The notes under the pieces: generated by a model | Database searches by the model: none | Seen by the model: only the letters and a program-made list of their open reading frames with translations | Told to the model about the DNA's origin: nothing | Shown: in pieces, positions 56,347 to 63,521 of the stretch | How positions within the stretch are numbered: position 1 is the first letter of the stretch | Layout: the number at the start of each line of letters is the position of its first letter | Program-made: the position numbers and the translations under genes | Origin: DASWIG01 sp965371445 | Lineage (GTDB): Bacteria; Acidobacteriota; Thermoanaerobaculia; Multivoradales; J023 | Assembly (NCBI GenBank): GCA_965371445.1 | Contig: CBDUYN010000014.1 | Location: 35,382 to 99,381, forward strand | DNA length: 64,000 nt | Reading direction: 5' to 3'

Positions 56347-58113
56347 ATGGTCATCAGAGCCGACGAGCCCCCCAGAGACGCCACCGCCGCCCAACCGGCG
56401 CCGAAGCGCGGCCGGAGCGTCACCCAGCTCCGAGACGCCGCCGCAAGACCCACCTTGCACCGCCTTGACCAGGACCGGGACCGCGTCTCCGACCGGCTGA
56501 AGCCGGTCCTCGCCGAGCTCAGAGAACGCCTCTTCGACCACCAGCTCCAACTCACCACCCTGTGGCGTGCCCACGGGATCAAGGACAAGAACGCGTCCTC
56601 GTGGTTCCGCGACGAGCTCGGCCGGACCCCCTGGGCCTACGTCCTCGAACGCCGCCTGGAAGTCGGCGAATGCCTCGTGCGGGAGACCCTCCTCCTCCCG
56701 TACCAGATCGCCGCCATCCTCGGCTACGGATCCGTCAGCACCTTCAGCAACGCCTTCAAGGACCGCTACGGCCTGAGCCCCACCCACTACCGCCGAGACC
56801 CGCCCGCCCCCGACACCCCGGACGCCGTCCCCGGCGCGCCGTTTCTCGCCGTCCGCCGCGACGTCGACCCCGGGCGCGCCGATCAGCTCGTCGGCCATGC
56901 CGCGGAGCTGGGCCTCAACTGGCCGTCCCTCGACCGCGTCTTCCGTACCCACCCCGACTTCGCCGCCGCCCACTGGTACACCCGGTGGATCCGGGACCGG
57001 CTCGGCCACGCCGACGTCCGAACCGCCTGGCCCGTCTGGCAACGGGCCAACCTGGACCTCCGGGAGCTCCTCGCGTGGCGACGCGACCGACGCTTGGAGA
57101 TCGTGAGGCAACGGCCCCGGGTCTTTCAGACCGACGCCTTCGTCTGGCTCCTGGTCGACTGCGTCTTCGTCCACTTGTTGGAGAATGCCGGCGAAGCGGA
57201 GCACTTCGCCGACCTGGCCGTGGCGGCCAGCGAGAACGGACCCTCGGGGCTGCGCGCACTTCCCCTCGCTTTGAAGGCGCACTCCGTCCAACGGCGGGGG
57301 GCGCTTGGCGATGCTGAAGAGGGGTTCGAGGAGGCTCTGGAGGCCAGTCGGGCGAGCGGGGTGGATCCGTGGGTCGTGGGACGGATTCGGAACCTGTATG
57401 CCGAGCTGTTGTACAGAAAAGGCAAAGAGCGGGAGGCGCGTCGGGAGCTTTTTACCGCGTCAGCCCGTTTCAAGAAAGCCGGTGACGAGTTCGAGCGTTT
57501 GCGGTGTGCTGTCGACAGGTCTTCGGCCTGGTTCGAAGCAGGAATGAACCCCTCCCGGCTGATGACCGTTTGTATCGCTGCCTTGGAGCAACATCCAGGT
57601 GTAAACTCCATTTTGAGGACCGCCCACCTCAACCGTCTCCTTGCGGTCATCTATCTCACGGATCGTCTTACAGGCCGCCACCTGGATACGATCAAGAGCT
57701 TCAGGGAGAAGATACCAGCTCCGACCCCGGGATTCATGGCCGCGCAGTACCAGCGAGTGGACGGACTTCTTTTTGCCCTTGAGAAGGAGCATGAGCATGC
57801 GTTGGCCGCGCTGAGAGGTGCAGCCAACTGGTTCGAGGACAATGATCTACTTGCCGAAGCCGCGGTCTGCTGGCTTCAGCTCTCCTGGGTTGCCTTGGAC
57901 ATTGACGTCGAGGCTGCCGCAGACGCCGCACTGGCGGCTTACAAACACATGGCGTCCACAGGGTTCAACAGCAACGACCTTCAGGCGGTGGCGCTCAAAA
58001 TCTATCGTGACGCTCGGCACGGCACCTTGGAGAAGTCTGTTTTACGGCGAGGTATCTTGCTTGCGGTCTGCCCGAAGCTGAAGGCTCGCCGGCGTCGATC
58101 GGGTCCTTCATGA
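56347..58113 (+). CDS. AraC-type HTH regulator with TPR-like C-terminal domain
   Basis: 588 residues. An AraC/XylS double HTH occupies about 50-150: TTLWRAHGIKDKNASSWFRD, YVLERRLEVGECLVRETLLL and IAAILGYGSVSTFSNAFKDR then YGLSPTHYRR. Residues about 180-580 are helical with TPR-type spacing (RNLYAELLYRKGKEREARRE, AVIYLTDRLTGRHLDTIKSF, ALAALRGAANWFEDNDLLAE). An N-terminal HTH plus C-terminal TPR recalls peptide-responsive regulators, though those use other HTH types. It converges with two 19-codon peptide genes just downstream. Confidence 0.78.
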   Translation: MVIRADEPPRDATAAQPAPKRGRSVTQLRDAAARPTLHRLDQDRDRVSDRLKPVLAELRERLFDHQLQLTTLWRAHGIKDKNASSWFRDELGRTPWAYVLERRLEVGECLVRETLLLPYQIAAILGYGSVSTFSNAFKDRYGLSPTHYRRDPPAPDTPDAVPGAPFLAVRRDVDPGRADQLVGHAAELGLNWPSLDRVFRTHPDFAAAHWYTRWIRDRLGHADVRTAWPVWQRANLDLRELLAWRRDRRLEIVRQRPRVFQTDAFVWLLVDCVFVHLLENAGEAEHFADLAVAASENGPSGLRALPLALKAHSVQRRGALGDAEEGFEEALEASRASGVDPWVVGRIRNLYAELLYRKGKEREARRELFTASARFKKAGDEFERLRCAVDRSSAWFEAGMNPSRLMTVCIAALEQHPGVNSILRTAHLNRLLAVIYLTDRLTGRHLDTIKSFREKIPAPTPGFMAAQYQRVDGLLFALEKEHEHALAALRGAANWFEDNDLLAEAAVCWLQLSWVALDIDVEAAADAALAAYKHMASTGFNSNDLQAVALKIYRDARHGTLEKSVLRRGILLAVCPKLKARRRRSGPS

Positions 58114-58173
58114 ATAGCGAAGCATGTAGCTGAGATTTTGGCGATCCAAGATCTTGGCGGCAAGCGGATCGCC

Positions 58174-58210
58174 GCCCGGCACCCGCGGATGAAACCCCGG
58201 GTGGCCGGGC
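58174..58210 (-). terminator. Hairpin after peptide gene 2
   Basis: GCCCGGC/GCCGGGC and ACCCG/CGGGT arms pair with one bulged base around a 12-base loop. It begins eight bases after the stop of the 58218-58277 gene, on its strand. A CCAAGATCTTGG palindrome at 58146-58157 lies further on, toward the AraC-TPR gene end. Confidence 0.6.
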
Positions 58211-58217
58211 AACGTTC

Positions 58218-58277
58218 TCAGCCGTTCGTGCTGACGAACAAGCCAGCTCCGGCTTGGACTCCTGTCTTCACTTCCAT
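58218..58277 (-). CDS. 19-residue peptide of the AGAG family, copy 2
   Basis: The sequence is MEVKTGVQAGAGLFVSTNG. It differs from copy 1 at 58381 by only two residues (F for L, N for E). GGAGAAGCCTC immediately precedes the ATG, and the 24 bases upstream are shared with copy 1. A strong hairpin follows the stop. The lysine/valine start and A-G-A-G centre are also found in copy 3 at 61432. No signal peptide or cysteine. Function unknown: a signal or a modified-peptide precursor are possible. Confidence 0.65.
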   Translation of the reverse strand: MEVKTGVQAGAGLFVSTNG

Positions 58278-58311
58278 GAGGCTTCTCCTTCGGTGGTTAT
58301 CAGCGGCGTAG

Positions 58312-58329
58312 GGTGGGCCTTGGCCCACC
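58312..58329. terminator. Short perfect hairpin between peptide genes
   Basis: GGTGGGCC and GGCCCACC with a two-base loop. It lies about 50 bases beyond the stop of peptide copy 1 and 35 bases upstream of copy 2, so it could end the first transcript. Confidence 0.5.
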
Positions 58330-58343
58330 ATCCGGGGGCCGAT

Positions 58344-58375
58344 TCAGCCGTCCGGGCTGACGAGTGTTCGGCTTC
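58344..58375 (-). pseudogene. Vestige of another peptide gene copy
   Basis: The minus strand reads CTCGTCAGCCCGGACGGCTGA (L-V-S-P-D-G-stop), parallel to the L-V-S-T-E-G-stop end of copy 1. The preceding AGCCGAACA matches AGCCGGGTTG poorly, and the start is gone. It implies that the tandem array once had at least three members. Confidence 0.45.
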
Positions 58376-58380
58376 AGCGG

Positions 58381-58440
58381 CTAGCCCTCCGTGCTGACGA
58401 GCAACCCGGCTCCGGCTTGGACTCCTGTCTTCACTTCCAT
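58381..58440 (-). CDS. 19-residue peptide of the AGAG family, copy 1
   Basis: The sequence is MEVKTGVQAGAGLLVSTEG, with a GGAGAAGCCTC ribosome site directly before the ATG. The region is divergent from the XRE-like gene at 58663, and the 220 bases between hold a 10-base inverted repeat. Substitutions between copies 1 and 2 fall only in the last third, as expected for a conserved leader or recognition segment with a variable end. Too short for database-style recognition; the evidence is duplication, ribosome sites and copy 3. Confidence 0.68.
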   Translation of the reverse strand: MEVKTGVQAGAGLLVSTEG

Positions 58441-58535
58441 GAGGCTTCTCCTTTCGGTGGTCAGCGGCCCCAGCGGGCCTCGTTGCCCCGCTTCTCGCCG
58501 GATCGCCCCTTTTCGCCCGACGATAGCGCCCCCGG

Positions 58536-58570
58536 CAGGAAAATTCCCCGACACCTCGACAATTTTCCTG
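58536..58570. promoter_or_regulatory. Operator-like inverted repeat between peptide genes and HTH gene
   Basis: CAGGAAAATT (58536-58545) and AATTTTCCTG (58561-58570) form a perfect 10-base inverted repeat around 15 bases. It is the most AT-rich spot in an otherwise GC-rich divergent promoter region. The 25-base centre-to-centre distance would put both half-sites on nearly one DNA face. A likely binder is the XRE-like protein next door or the AraC-TPR protein. Confidence 0.5.
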
Positions 58571-58662
58571 AAGACCGGCAGAAGATTTGCCCTTCTCGTA
58601 CCGAAGATCCGCCGAACCGACGGCGCCGAAGTCGCGAAGAATGTCCGGTAAGGAGAGGAACC

Positions 58663-58947
58663 ATGCCGAAGAAAAAGCCGGGAGCCGCCGGAACCGCCGC
58701 CCTCAAGGCCCGCTATCGCCCGGAGGTCGAACGAATCCGGACGTCCCTACGAGAACACGTGGAGAGGTCGGGCCTCGACCCGGGGACCGTCGCCGAGAAG
58801 GCCGAGATGAGCCCGGCGGATCTCGACCGCGTCCTGCAAGAGCCTGAATACGACCTGAGCTACGAGCAGATGCTCCGCGTCGTCCGGGCCGTCGGCGTCG
58901 CCCCGGAGAGCTTCTTCGCCGAGCTCTACGGGCTCGTGAGGAAATGA
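58663..58947 (+). CDS. Small XRE-like helix-turn-helix protein
   Basis: 94 residues. A basic start (PKKKPGAAGTAALKARYRPE) precedes a five-helix HTH: IRTSLREHVERSGLDPGTVA, EKAEMSPADLDRVLQEPEYD, LSYEQMLRVVRAVGVAPESF. Spacing fits the Cro/C1 type. AGGAGAGGAACC precedes ATG 58663. It is divergent from peptide copy 1 and convergent with the 298-residue gene. It is a candidate local repressor of the peptide genes. Confidence 0.75.
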   Translation: MPKKKPGAAGTAALKARYRPEVERIRTSLREHVERSGLDPGTVAEKAEMSPADLDRVLQEPEYDLSYEQMLRVVRAVGVAPESFFAELYGLVRK

Positions 58948-59036
58948 CGCGGCAGCTCTCCGTCGGCCTGAAAAAAAGCCCCCTCTCCCCGAAGGGAAAG
59001 GGGGCGGAGACGCACCTTCAGCTCCGGACGAGGGAA

Positions 59037-59933
59037 TCAGCCTTCCTTCGGTTCCTGAGCGTCGAGGACCGTGCCCTCGGGGGACGCGGCCTCGGCGGGA
59101 GCGCCCTCAGGGGACGCCGCTTCGGCGACCTCCTCCTCGGGGGACACCTCCTCGGCGATTGCGGCCTCGGGAGCTGCGTCCTCGGCGGCCGTGACCCCGG
59201 GCAGCGGGACTCCGTCCGGCGGAGGCGTCGTGCCCTGGCGCCGGGCCAACCGGATGCGGTCGGCCTCCTCGTCCATGCCGACGAGACGGAAGAACCCCTC
59301 GACGATCTTCGCCCCCTGGACGTAGCTGCGCTGGCTCGTCGCCTGGACCTCGCGCAGGGCCAGGAGCGACTCCTCCGTGGACCGCCGCTCGGCCGTCAGG
59401 CCCTGCGTCGAGGTGCGCAGCATCGTCAGCTCGGGATCGAGCTGCCCGGCGAGCTTCACCGGATCGACAGGAGCCCAGAGCTCCAGGCCTTCCAGCAGCT
59501 TCGGATCGAGCAACCGGTCGTGGACGTAGGTCGCCTGGTAGAGCAACGGCATGGGCGCCGTCTCGACGCCGTCTTCCAGCGCGAGCAGACGCGGACCCTT
59601 CGGGCCGAGGGCACCGCGAAAGAGGTCCCGGATGCGGAACATCTTGGGCCGAACACCGGTCACCGCTCCGTCGCGGTCTTCGCGCAGGCCCAAGTCGTCC
59701 AGCGCCTCCTCGTGCCGCTGCCAGTTCGAGCCGATCACCTGGGTGCCCGCGTCGATCAGCACGTGGAGCAGCAGTTGGAGGACCAACGCCACGTCCGGCA
59801 TCGCCACGCCTTCCGGCAGGAAGGGCCTGAAGAGCCAGACCACCTTCTCCACCACCTTCGGGGTGAAGTGCTGAAGCGACGACTCCAACGACTGCAGGTT
59901 CGCGGTTTGATGCAGTGTCTTCGTTTGCAACAT
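59037..59933 (-). CDS. Conserved-looking protein of unknown function, 298 residues
   Basis: Not recognised. The first 200 residues are helical (LESSLQHFTPKVVEKVVWLF, RPFLPEGVAMPDVALVLQLL, LLHVLIDAGTQVIGSNWQRH). The C-terminus (about 235-298) is an Ala/Glu/Pro-rich tail with repeats of A-S-P-E-G. An excellent AGGAG site precedes ATG 59933. It is the last gene of a minus-strand set beginning at 61222; a gap of 151 bases separates it from the 49-residue gene. Confidence 0.65.
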   Translation of the reverse strand: MLQTKTLHQTANLQSLESSLQHFTPKVVEKVVWLFRPFLPEGVAMPDVALVLQLLLHVLIDAGTQVIGSNWQRHEEALDDLGLREDRDGAVTGVRPKMFRIRDLFRGALGPKGPRLLALEDGVETAPMPLLYQATYVHDRLLDPKLLEGLELWAPVDPVKLAGQLDPELTMLRTSTQGLTAERRSTEESLLALREVQATSQRSYVQGAKIVEGFFRLVGMDEEADRIRLARRQGTTPPPDGVPLPGVTAAEDAAPEAAIAEEVSPEEEVAEAASPEGAPAEAASPEGTVLDAQEPKEG

Positions 59934-60084
59934 CTCGAAATCTCCTTTCGTGGGGCTCGCCTCCATTGGCTTCGCCCCGTGTCGGACTCCAAGTGTGGAA
60001 CGTACCGATCGTCTCGGGGGACCGAGCACGCTTTTTCGCTAACTCCCTCTCCCGGTGGAGCCGCAAACCCTTGACACGCCGTGA

Positions 60085-60234
60085 TCAGGGTGTCCCGTCG
60101 AATCCTTCCCCGGCGTCGCCGGCGTCGCCGGCGTCAACCTCGGAGAGCACGGCAGAGACCTCACCGGCCGCATGGGATAGCTGCGCCAGGGAGACGTAGA
60201 GCTTTGCCCTGAGATCCATTTGCGCGTCCGTCAT
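60085..60234 (-). CDS. 49-residue protein of unknown function
   Basis: It starts MTDAQMDLRAKLYVSLAQLS then HAAGEVSAVLSEV, followed by a tandem D-A-G-D-A-G repeat encoded by (GCCGGCGAC)n. The ATG overlaps the stop of the 299-residue gene by four bases (ATGA), which is strong evidence for translation. The helical half resembles part of the partner protein (LRAELFGSLASLSKAAQAAV), so it may be a small partner or interaction module. Confidence 0.6.
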   Translation of the reverse strand: MTDAQMDLRAKLYVSLAQLSHAAGEVSAVLSEVDAGDAGDAGEGFDGTP

Positions 60235-61130
60235 TCGCCGCCCTCGCCGCCGTCGTCCACCTCCGGCCGCCCGAGCCGGCCGATCCGGAGAGCGCGGCCA
60301 ACCGGCCCGTCGTCCGGCGGGCGGAGGACGTCCACCCGCCGCACAAGCTCGTCGACAGCGTCCTTGATCGGCGCCAAGCTCCGCTCGTCGAAAAGCCCGA
60401 GGTCAAGCTCTGCCACCCTGCCGAACAAAGCCACGGCCGCTTGCGCCGCCTTCGAGAGGGACGCCAGGGAACCGAAAAGCTCCGCGCGAAGATCCGCCGC
60501 GGTGGGCGGTTCGGCCGGGCCGGCGTCACATCGTTCGTCCATGCGGCGGACGATGTACTGGTCTATTTCGTCCTGGCTGAGAACCGACTCAAGACGCGCC
60601 GCCTTCGTCAGAAGAAGCCTTTCCTTCGTCGTCGCCGCCGTGCGGCCGTCCTTCGTGAGGATCGTACCGGCGTTCAGGATCGCCCCCATGTCGGCCAGGC
60701 GCAGGGCAAGCCCGTCGTCGTAGCGTGCCAGGAAAAGGACGTAGCAGAGCTTCTGCATCCCTTCGCCGCCTCCGAGGAAGGCCGCGGCTTCGCCCGCCGC
60801 TTCGTCAGGTACCGTCCTCGCTTCGTCGTCTTCGGAGTCGACGACGGCCGCAGCGGCTTCCCGGTCGGCTTGCCAGTCGCGCCGGACGCTTGCCTCCGTC
60901 AGCTGGGAAGCTTTCCGCGCGAGGGCCAGGCCCGGGCCTATGTGGTCCTCGAGTAGCGTTTCGACGTCGGCCAGAATCCGGAAGTCCAGGGACGGTGTCA
61001 TCTCCCCGGCTTCCATGGGCTCGGGCCAGTCCTCGCCGCCTTCGTCACGGATCCGGGCCAGGATGCCGCGGGCCTTGTCGAGCTCGACCGCGACGGCAGC
61101 GAGAGCTTCCTGAGCTTCCGCGGCCGTCAT
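60231..61130 (-). CDS. Unknown helical protein, 299 residues
   Basis: Not recognised. It is predicted almost wholly helical and acidic, with coiled-coil-like stretches (AQEALAAVAVELDKARGILA, LADVETLLEDHIGPGLALAR) and a middle part with YVLFLARYDDGLALRLADMG and ILNAGTILTKDGRTAATTKE. The start ATG 61130 overlaps the stop of the 31-residue gene (ATGA), and its own stop overlaps the 49-residue start. No enzyme motif seen; a structural or regulatory protein is likely. Confidence 0.65.
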   Translation of the reverse strand: MTAAEAQEALAAVAVELDKARGILARIRDEGGEDWPEPMEAGEMTPSLDFRILADVETLLEDHIGPGLALARKASQLTEASVRRDWQADREAAAAVVDSEDDEARTVPDEAAGEAAAFLGGGEGMQKLCYVLFLARYDDGLALRLADMGAILNAGTILTKDGRTAATTKERLLLTKAARLESVLSQDEIDQYIVRRMDERCDAGPAEPPTAADLRAELFGSLASLSKAAQAAVALFGRVAELDLGLFDERSLAPIKDAVDELVRRVDVLRPPDDGPVGRALRIGRLGRPEVDDGGEGGE

Positions 61131-61222
61131 GACGTGCCCGCCTCTCGGGCCTGCTCTCGGGCTTGCTTGACGGCAAGCCACAGACGGCGTAGCTCTGTCC
61201 TGTGGTCGGTCTTTCCGGACAC
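61127..61222 (-). CDS. 31-residue basic peptide leading the operon
   Basis: GTG start at 61222 with GGAGGTGAGAAC immediately upstream, the best ribosome site of the operon. The product begins MSGKTDHRTELRRLWLAVKQ then AREQAREAGTS, one amphipathic basic helix. The stop overlaps the next ATG by four bases. It may act as a coupling leader or a small helical partner. Confidence 0.55.
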   Translation of the reverse strand: MSGKTDHRTELRRLWLAVKQAREQAREAGTS

Positions 61223-61431
61223 GTTCTCACCTCCGAGGGCCACGCTACGGCCCCCCACAGGAGCGCGTCTACTTTCCGCCGATCTTTCCGCGAAGGGAAA
61301 ACGGCGTCCGGGGTGGTCGGCGCCTTCCACGAATGGAAGGCCGCATACCGACCGGGCGGTAGAGTGACCTCTGGCACCCTCCGGCCAGGGCAATCCCGCC
61401 CGGGCCGGTAGGGGCCTCGGAGGCTGGAACC

Positions 61432-61491
61432 ATGGGAGTCCAGACGGATCTGCACGCCGGAGCCGGAGCTGCTATCGAAATTCTCGGATAA
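61432..61491 (+). CDS. 19-residue peptide of the AGAG family, copy 3
   Basis: The sequence is MGVQTDLHAGAGAAIEILG. It is exactly as long as copies 1 and 2 and keeps M-x-V-[KQ]-T-x-[VL]-x-A-G-A-G and the final Gly. GGAGGCTGGAACC precedes ATG 61432. A perfect 10-base stem starts seven bases after the stop. It is on the opposite strand to the other two, directly in front of the TPR gene and divergent from the four-gene operon. The divergence from copies 1/2 shows that the motif is under constraint. Confidence 0.65.
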   Translation: MGVQTDLHAGAGAAIEILG

Positions 61492-61497
61492 GCGGCG

Positions 61498-61522
61498 GCG
61501 GGGAGCCTAAAGGGCTCCCCGC
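61498..61522 (+). terminator. Hairpin after peptide gene 3
   Basis: GCGGGGAGCC and GGCTCCCCGC pair perfectly around a five-base TAAAG loop. It lies between the peptide stop and the TPR gene start (16 bases before its ATG). It could end the peptide transcript and limit readthrough into the TPR gene. Confidence 0.7.
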
Positions 61523-61538
61523 GTGATACTGTCCTGTC

Positions 61539-62573
61539 ATGAGAGAGAGAGAGACGACGATAGAGCAAACCGCAAAGATCCTGGAGAAGGGGGAAAAGCT
61601 CGGGACCGACGATCCGGCCGCCGCGCTCCCCGTACTACGGGAAGCTCTCCGAGCTTGCCAACGGACAGGGGTTCTATGCCTGGAGACCCGAGCCGCGGCC
61701 GATATCGGGTGGGTCCTGGCGCAGCTCGGAAGACTGGACGACTCCGAAGACGCTTTCCGTGAGGCGTATCGGTCGGACTGCCCGTGCTGTCGGCCGGCCG
61801 TAGACCGACGCTACGCCCATCTCCTGGACAATCGCGGGCGCAAGCCGGAAGCTCTGAGCTGTGCCACCCGGGCCGCTGAAACCGCCCGGGGATCGGAGAA
61901 GGGGCTCGCCCTGGCGACCCTTGGAGTGATACGCCACCACGCCGGGGACGTCTCAGGCGCCGCGGAATCTTGGACGGGAGCCCTCGCCATGATTCCTCCC
62001 GATTCCCCTCACTTCCCAAGGGTCCGGGCGAATCTGGCCCTTGCCCTCAAGGACTCCGGCAAGCTCGAAGACGCGCGACGTGCCGCGCGCATCCTTCGCG
62101 GGCTTCCGGAGCGGTTTAAGGGTCTGAAGTACCTAACCCAGGAGCGCGTCAAGACGGCCTGGATTACCGGAGAGACCTTGGCTCAGGTCGTCCGGCTCTC
62201 CCCTGACCTCAAAGGATGGGAGAAGAAAAGTCTTCTACTTGAAGCCCGGGCCGGAGTCCAGGCAGGCGTCAACGGCCTGGAAAAGCTCGGGCTCTCCCTG
62301 GACCTTGCCGCGGCACGTACCGACCTTGCCAACCTCGAGGCCCAGCTTGACCCCTTAGCCGTCGTCGACATCTTGGAAGGGATCCCAGCCAAGGGCGAGC
62401 AAGCGGGGAAGCCGTTCGACCTCTCCGGGGTCAAGGCGGCCGCGATCGATGCCGCCAAAGGAAGCTTTTCCCCCGATGGCATCCGGCAGATCTGGGAAGC
62501 GCTCCGAGCCCTTCGGGATGCCACCGTCGAGGCCGGCGCCGCTCCGCCGATCATGTCCTACGCGGCGCCGTAA
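61539..62573 (+). CDS. TPR-repeat protein
   Basis: 344 residues. Helical repeats of TPR type cover about 10-210: AADIGWVLAQLGRLDDSEDA, AHLLDNRGRKPEALSCATRA, ATLGVIRHHAGDVSGAAESW, ANLALALKDSGKLEDARRAA. The C-terminal third (LAAARTDLANLEAQLDPLAV, SFSPDGIRQIWEALRALRDA) is a separate helical region. No HTH is visible, so it would act by binding a protein or peptide. No clear ribosome site before ATG 61539; the nearby hairpin may control it. Confidence 0.75.
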   Translation: MRERETTIEQTAKILEKGEKLGTDDPAAALPVLREALRACQRTGVLCLETRAAADIGWVLAQLGRLDDSEDAFREAYRSDCPCCRPAVDRRYAHLLDNRGRKPEALSCATRAAETARGSEKGLALATLGVIRHHAGDVSGAAESWTGALAMIPPDSPHFPRVRANLALALKDSGKLEDARRAARILRGLPERFKGLKYLTQERVKTAWITGETLAQVVRLSPDLKGWEKKSLLLEARAGVQAGVNGLEKLGLSLDLAAARTDLANLEAQLDPLAVVDILEGIPAKGEQAGKPFDLSGVKAAAIDAAKGSFSPDGIRQIWEALRALRDATVEAGAAPPIMSYAAP

Positions 62574-62647
62574 AATATGCAGACTCCGCATCAGCGGCGA
62601 AAAGTTCAAACTGACCCACTACCGCTACGCCGGGTTAGGATACGGCC

Positions 62648-63238
62648 GTGTACCCGAGAAGAACGCGCACAGGCAGAAAGAAGCGGGAAGGACCGATCCG
62701 TCCGACAGCGGGTCCGCCCGCCGAGGACCTGGAGCTTTTCGTGACCTTCATGAACGCCGCATCCGGCGACGCCACCGCTCTCCAGAGCCCTCGGCGCCTG
62801 GGCGACTGGCTGACGAAGCACGGTCTCACGGCCGCGGACGAGGAGATCTCAGCGTCCGGGCTGGAGCAGGCGCGGAAGGCCTGCGCCGGGCTGCGGGCCC
62901 TGATCGCTGCCGGCACCGGCGCGGCGGCCGACGAGGACGCCCTCCGAGAGCTCGCCCGGCTGACGCCGAAAGCGACGCTTTGTCCCCGCTTCAGCACCGA
63001 CGGCGCGACGTGGTTGGAGCCGGCCTCCGCCGGCCTCGACGGTCTCCTCGAGCGTCTCTTCGCGATCGCCGTCCAGGCGCGCTTCGAGAGCCGCTGGCCA
63101 CGGTTCAAGATCTGCGCCGACGGAGCCTGCGGCCGCGTCTTCTACGACGCGTCGCGCAACTTGAACGCCCTATGGTGCTCGCCACGCTGCAGAAGCCGAC
63201 GCTCCTCCAGGTACTACCGTCAGCGGCGGAGTGAATGA
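62648..63238 (+). CDS. ABATE/CGNR-type zinc-finger protein
   Basis: 196 residues. The N-terminal half (EDLELFVTFMNAASGDATAL, RLGDWLTKHGLTAADEE) matches the ABATE domain often found with CGNR fingers. The C-terminal finger is FKICADGACGRVFYDASRNL then NALWCSPRCRSRRSSRYYRQ. Its four Cys are kept, although C-G-N-R itself is C-R-S-R here. Such proteins are probable stress-linked transcription regulators. GTG 62648 follows AGGATACGGCC. It lies 75 bases after the TPR gene and may share its transcript. Confidence 0.82.
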   Translation: MYPRRTRTGRKKREGPIRPTAGPPAEDLELFVTFMNAASGDATALQSPRRLGDWLTKHGLTAADEEISASGLEQARKACAGLRALIAAGTGAAADEDALRELARLTPKATLCPRFSTDGATWLEPASAGLDGLLERLFAIAVQARFESRWPRFKICADGACGRVFYDASRNLNALWCSPRCRSRRSSRYYRQRRSE

Positions 63239-63243
63239 CGGCT

Positions 63244-63495
63244 CGTGACCGATGAAATGATCTGATCGATGACGTGAGCCGATTGCGTGACCGATGAAAC
63301 GATTTGACCGACGATGTTAGGAGGTCGCGTGACCGATGAAACGATTTGACCGACGGTGTAAGGAGATCGCGTGACCGATGAAAACTTTTGAGCGATGACG
63401 CGAGGAGATCGCGTGACCGATGAAAACTTTTGAGTGATGACGCGATGAGGTCGCGTGACCGGCGAGATCTCTTGGGCGATGATCCCCGGGCGTTT
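63244..63495 (+). repeat. Six exact-period 42-base tandem repeats resembling mini-genes
   Basis: Units start at 63244, 63286, 63328, 63370, 63412 and 63454, each beginning CGTGACCGATGAAA (unit 6 diverges). Units 2-5 end in AGGAGGTCG, AGGAGATCG or a variant. Each of units 1-5 contains GTG-ACC-GAT-GAA, two variable codons (ATG-ATC, ACG-ATT or AAC-TTT) and TGA. The preceding AGGAG sits at ribosome-site distance from the GTG. The repeat reads as RBS, start, six codons, stop. Units are contiguous, so it is not a CRISPR array. Confidence 0.8.
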
Positions 63496-63521
63496 CGCCC
63501 AGATCCAATGCAACGCTGGGG

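Noticed and set aside
63244..63495. CRISPR array
   Set aside because: The 42-base units are contiguous with no unique spacers and no cas genes are nearby.
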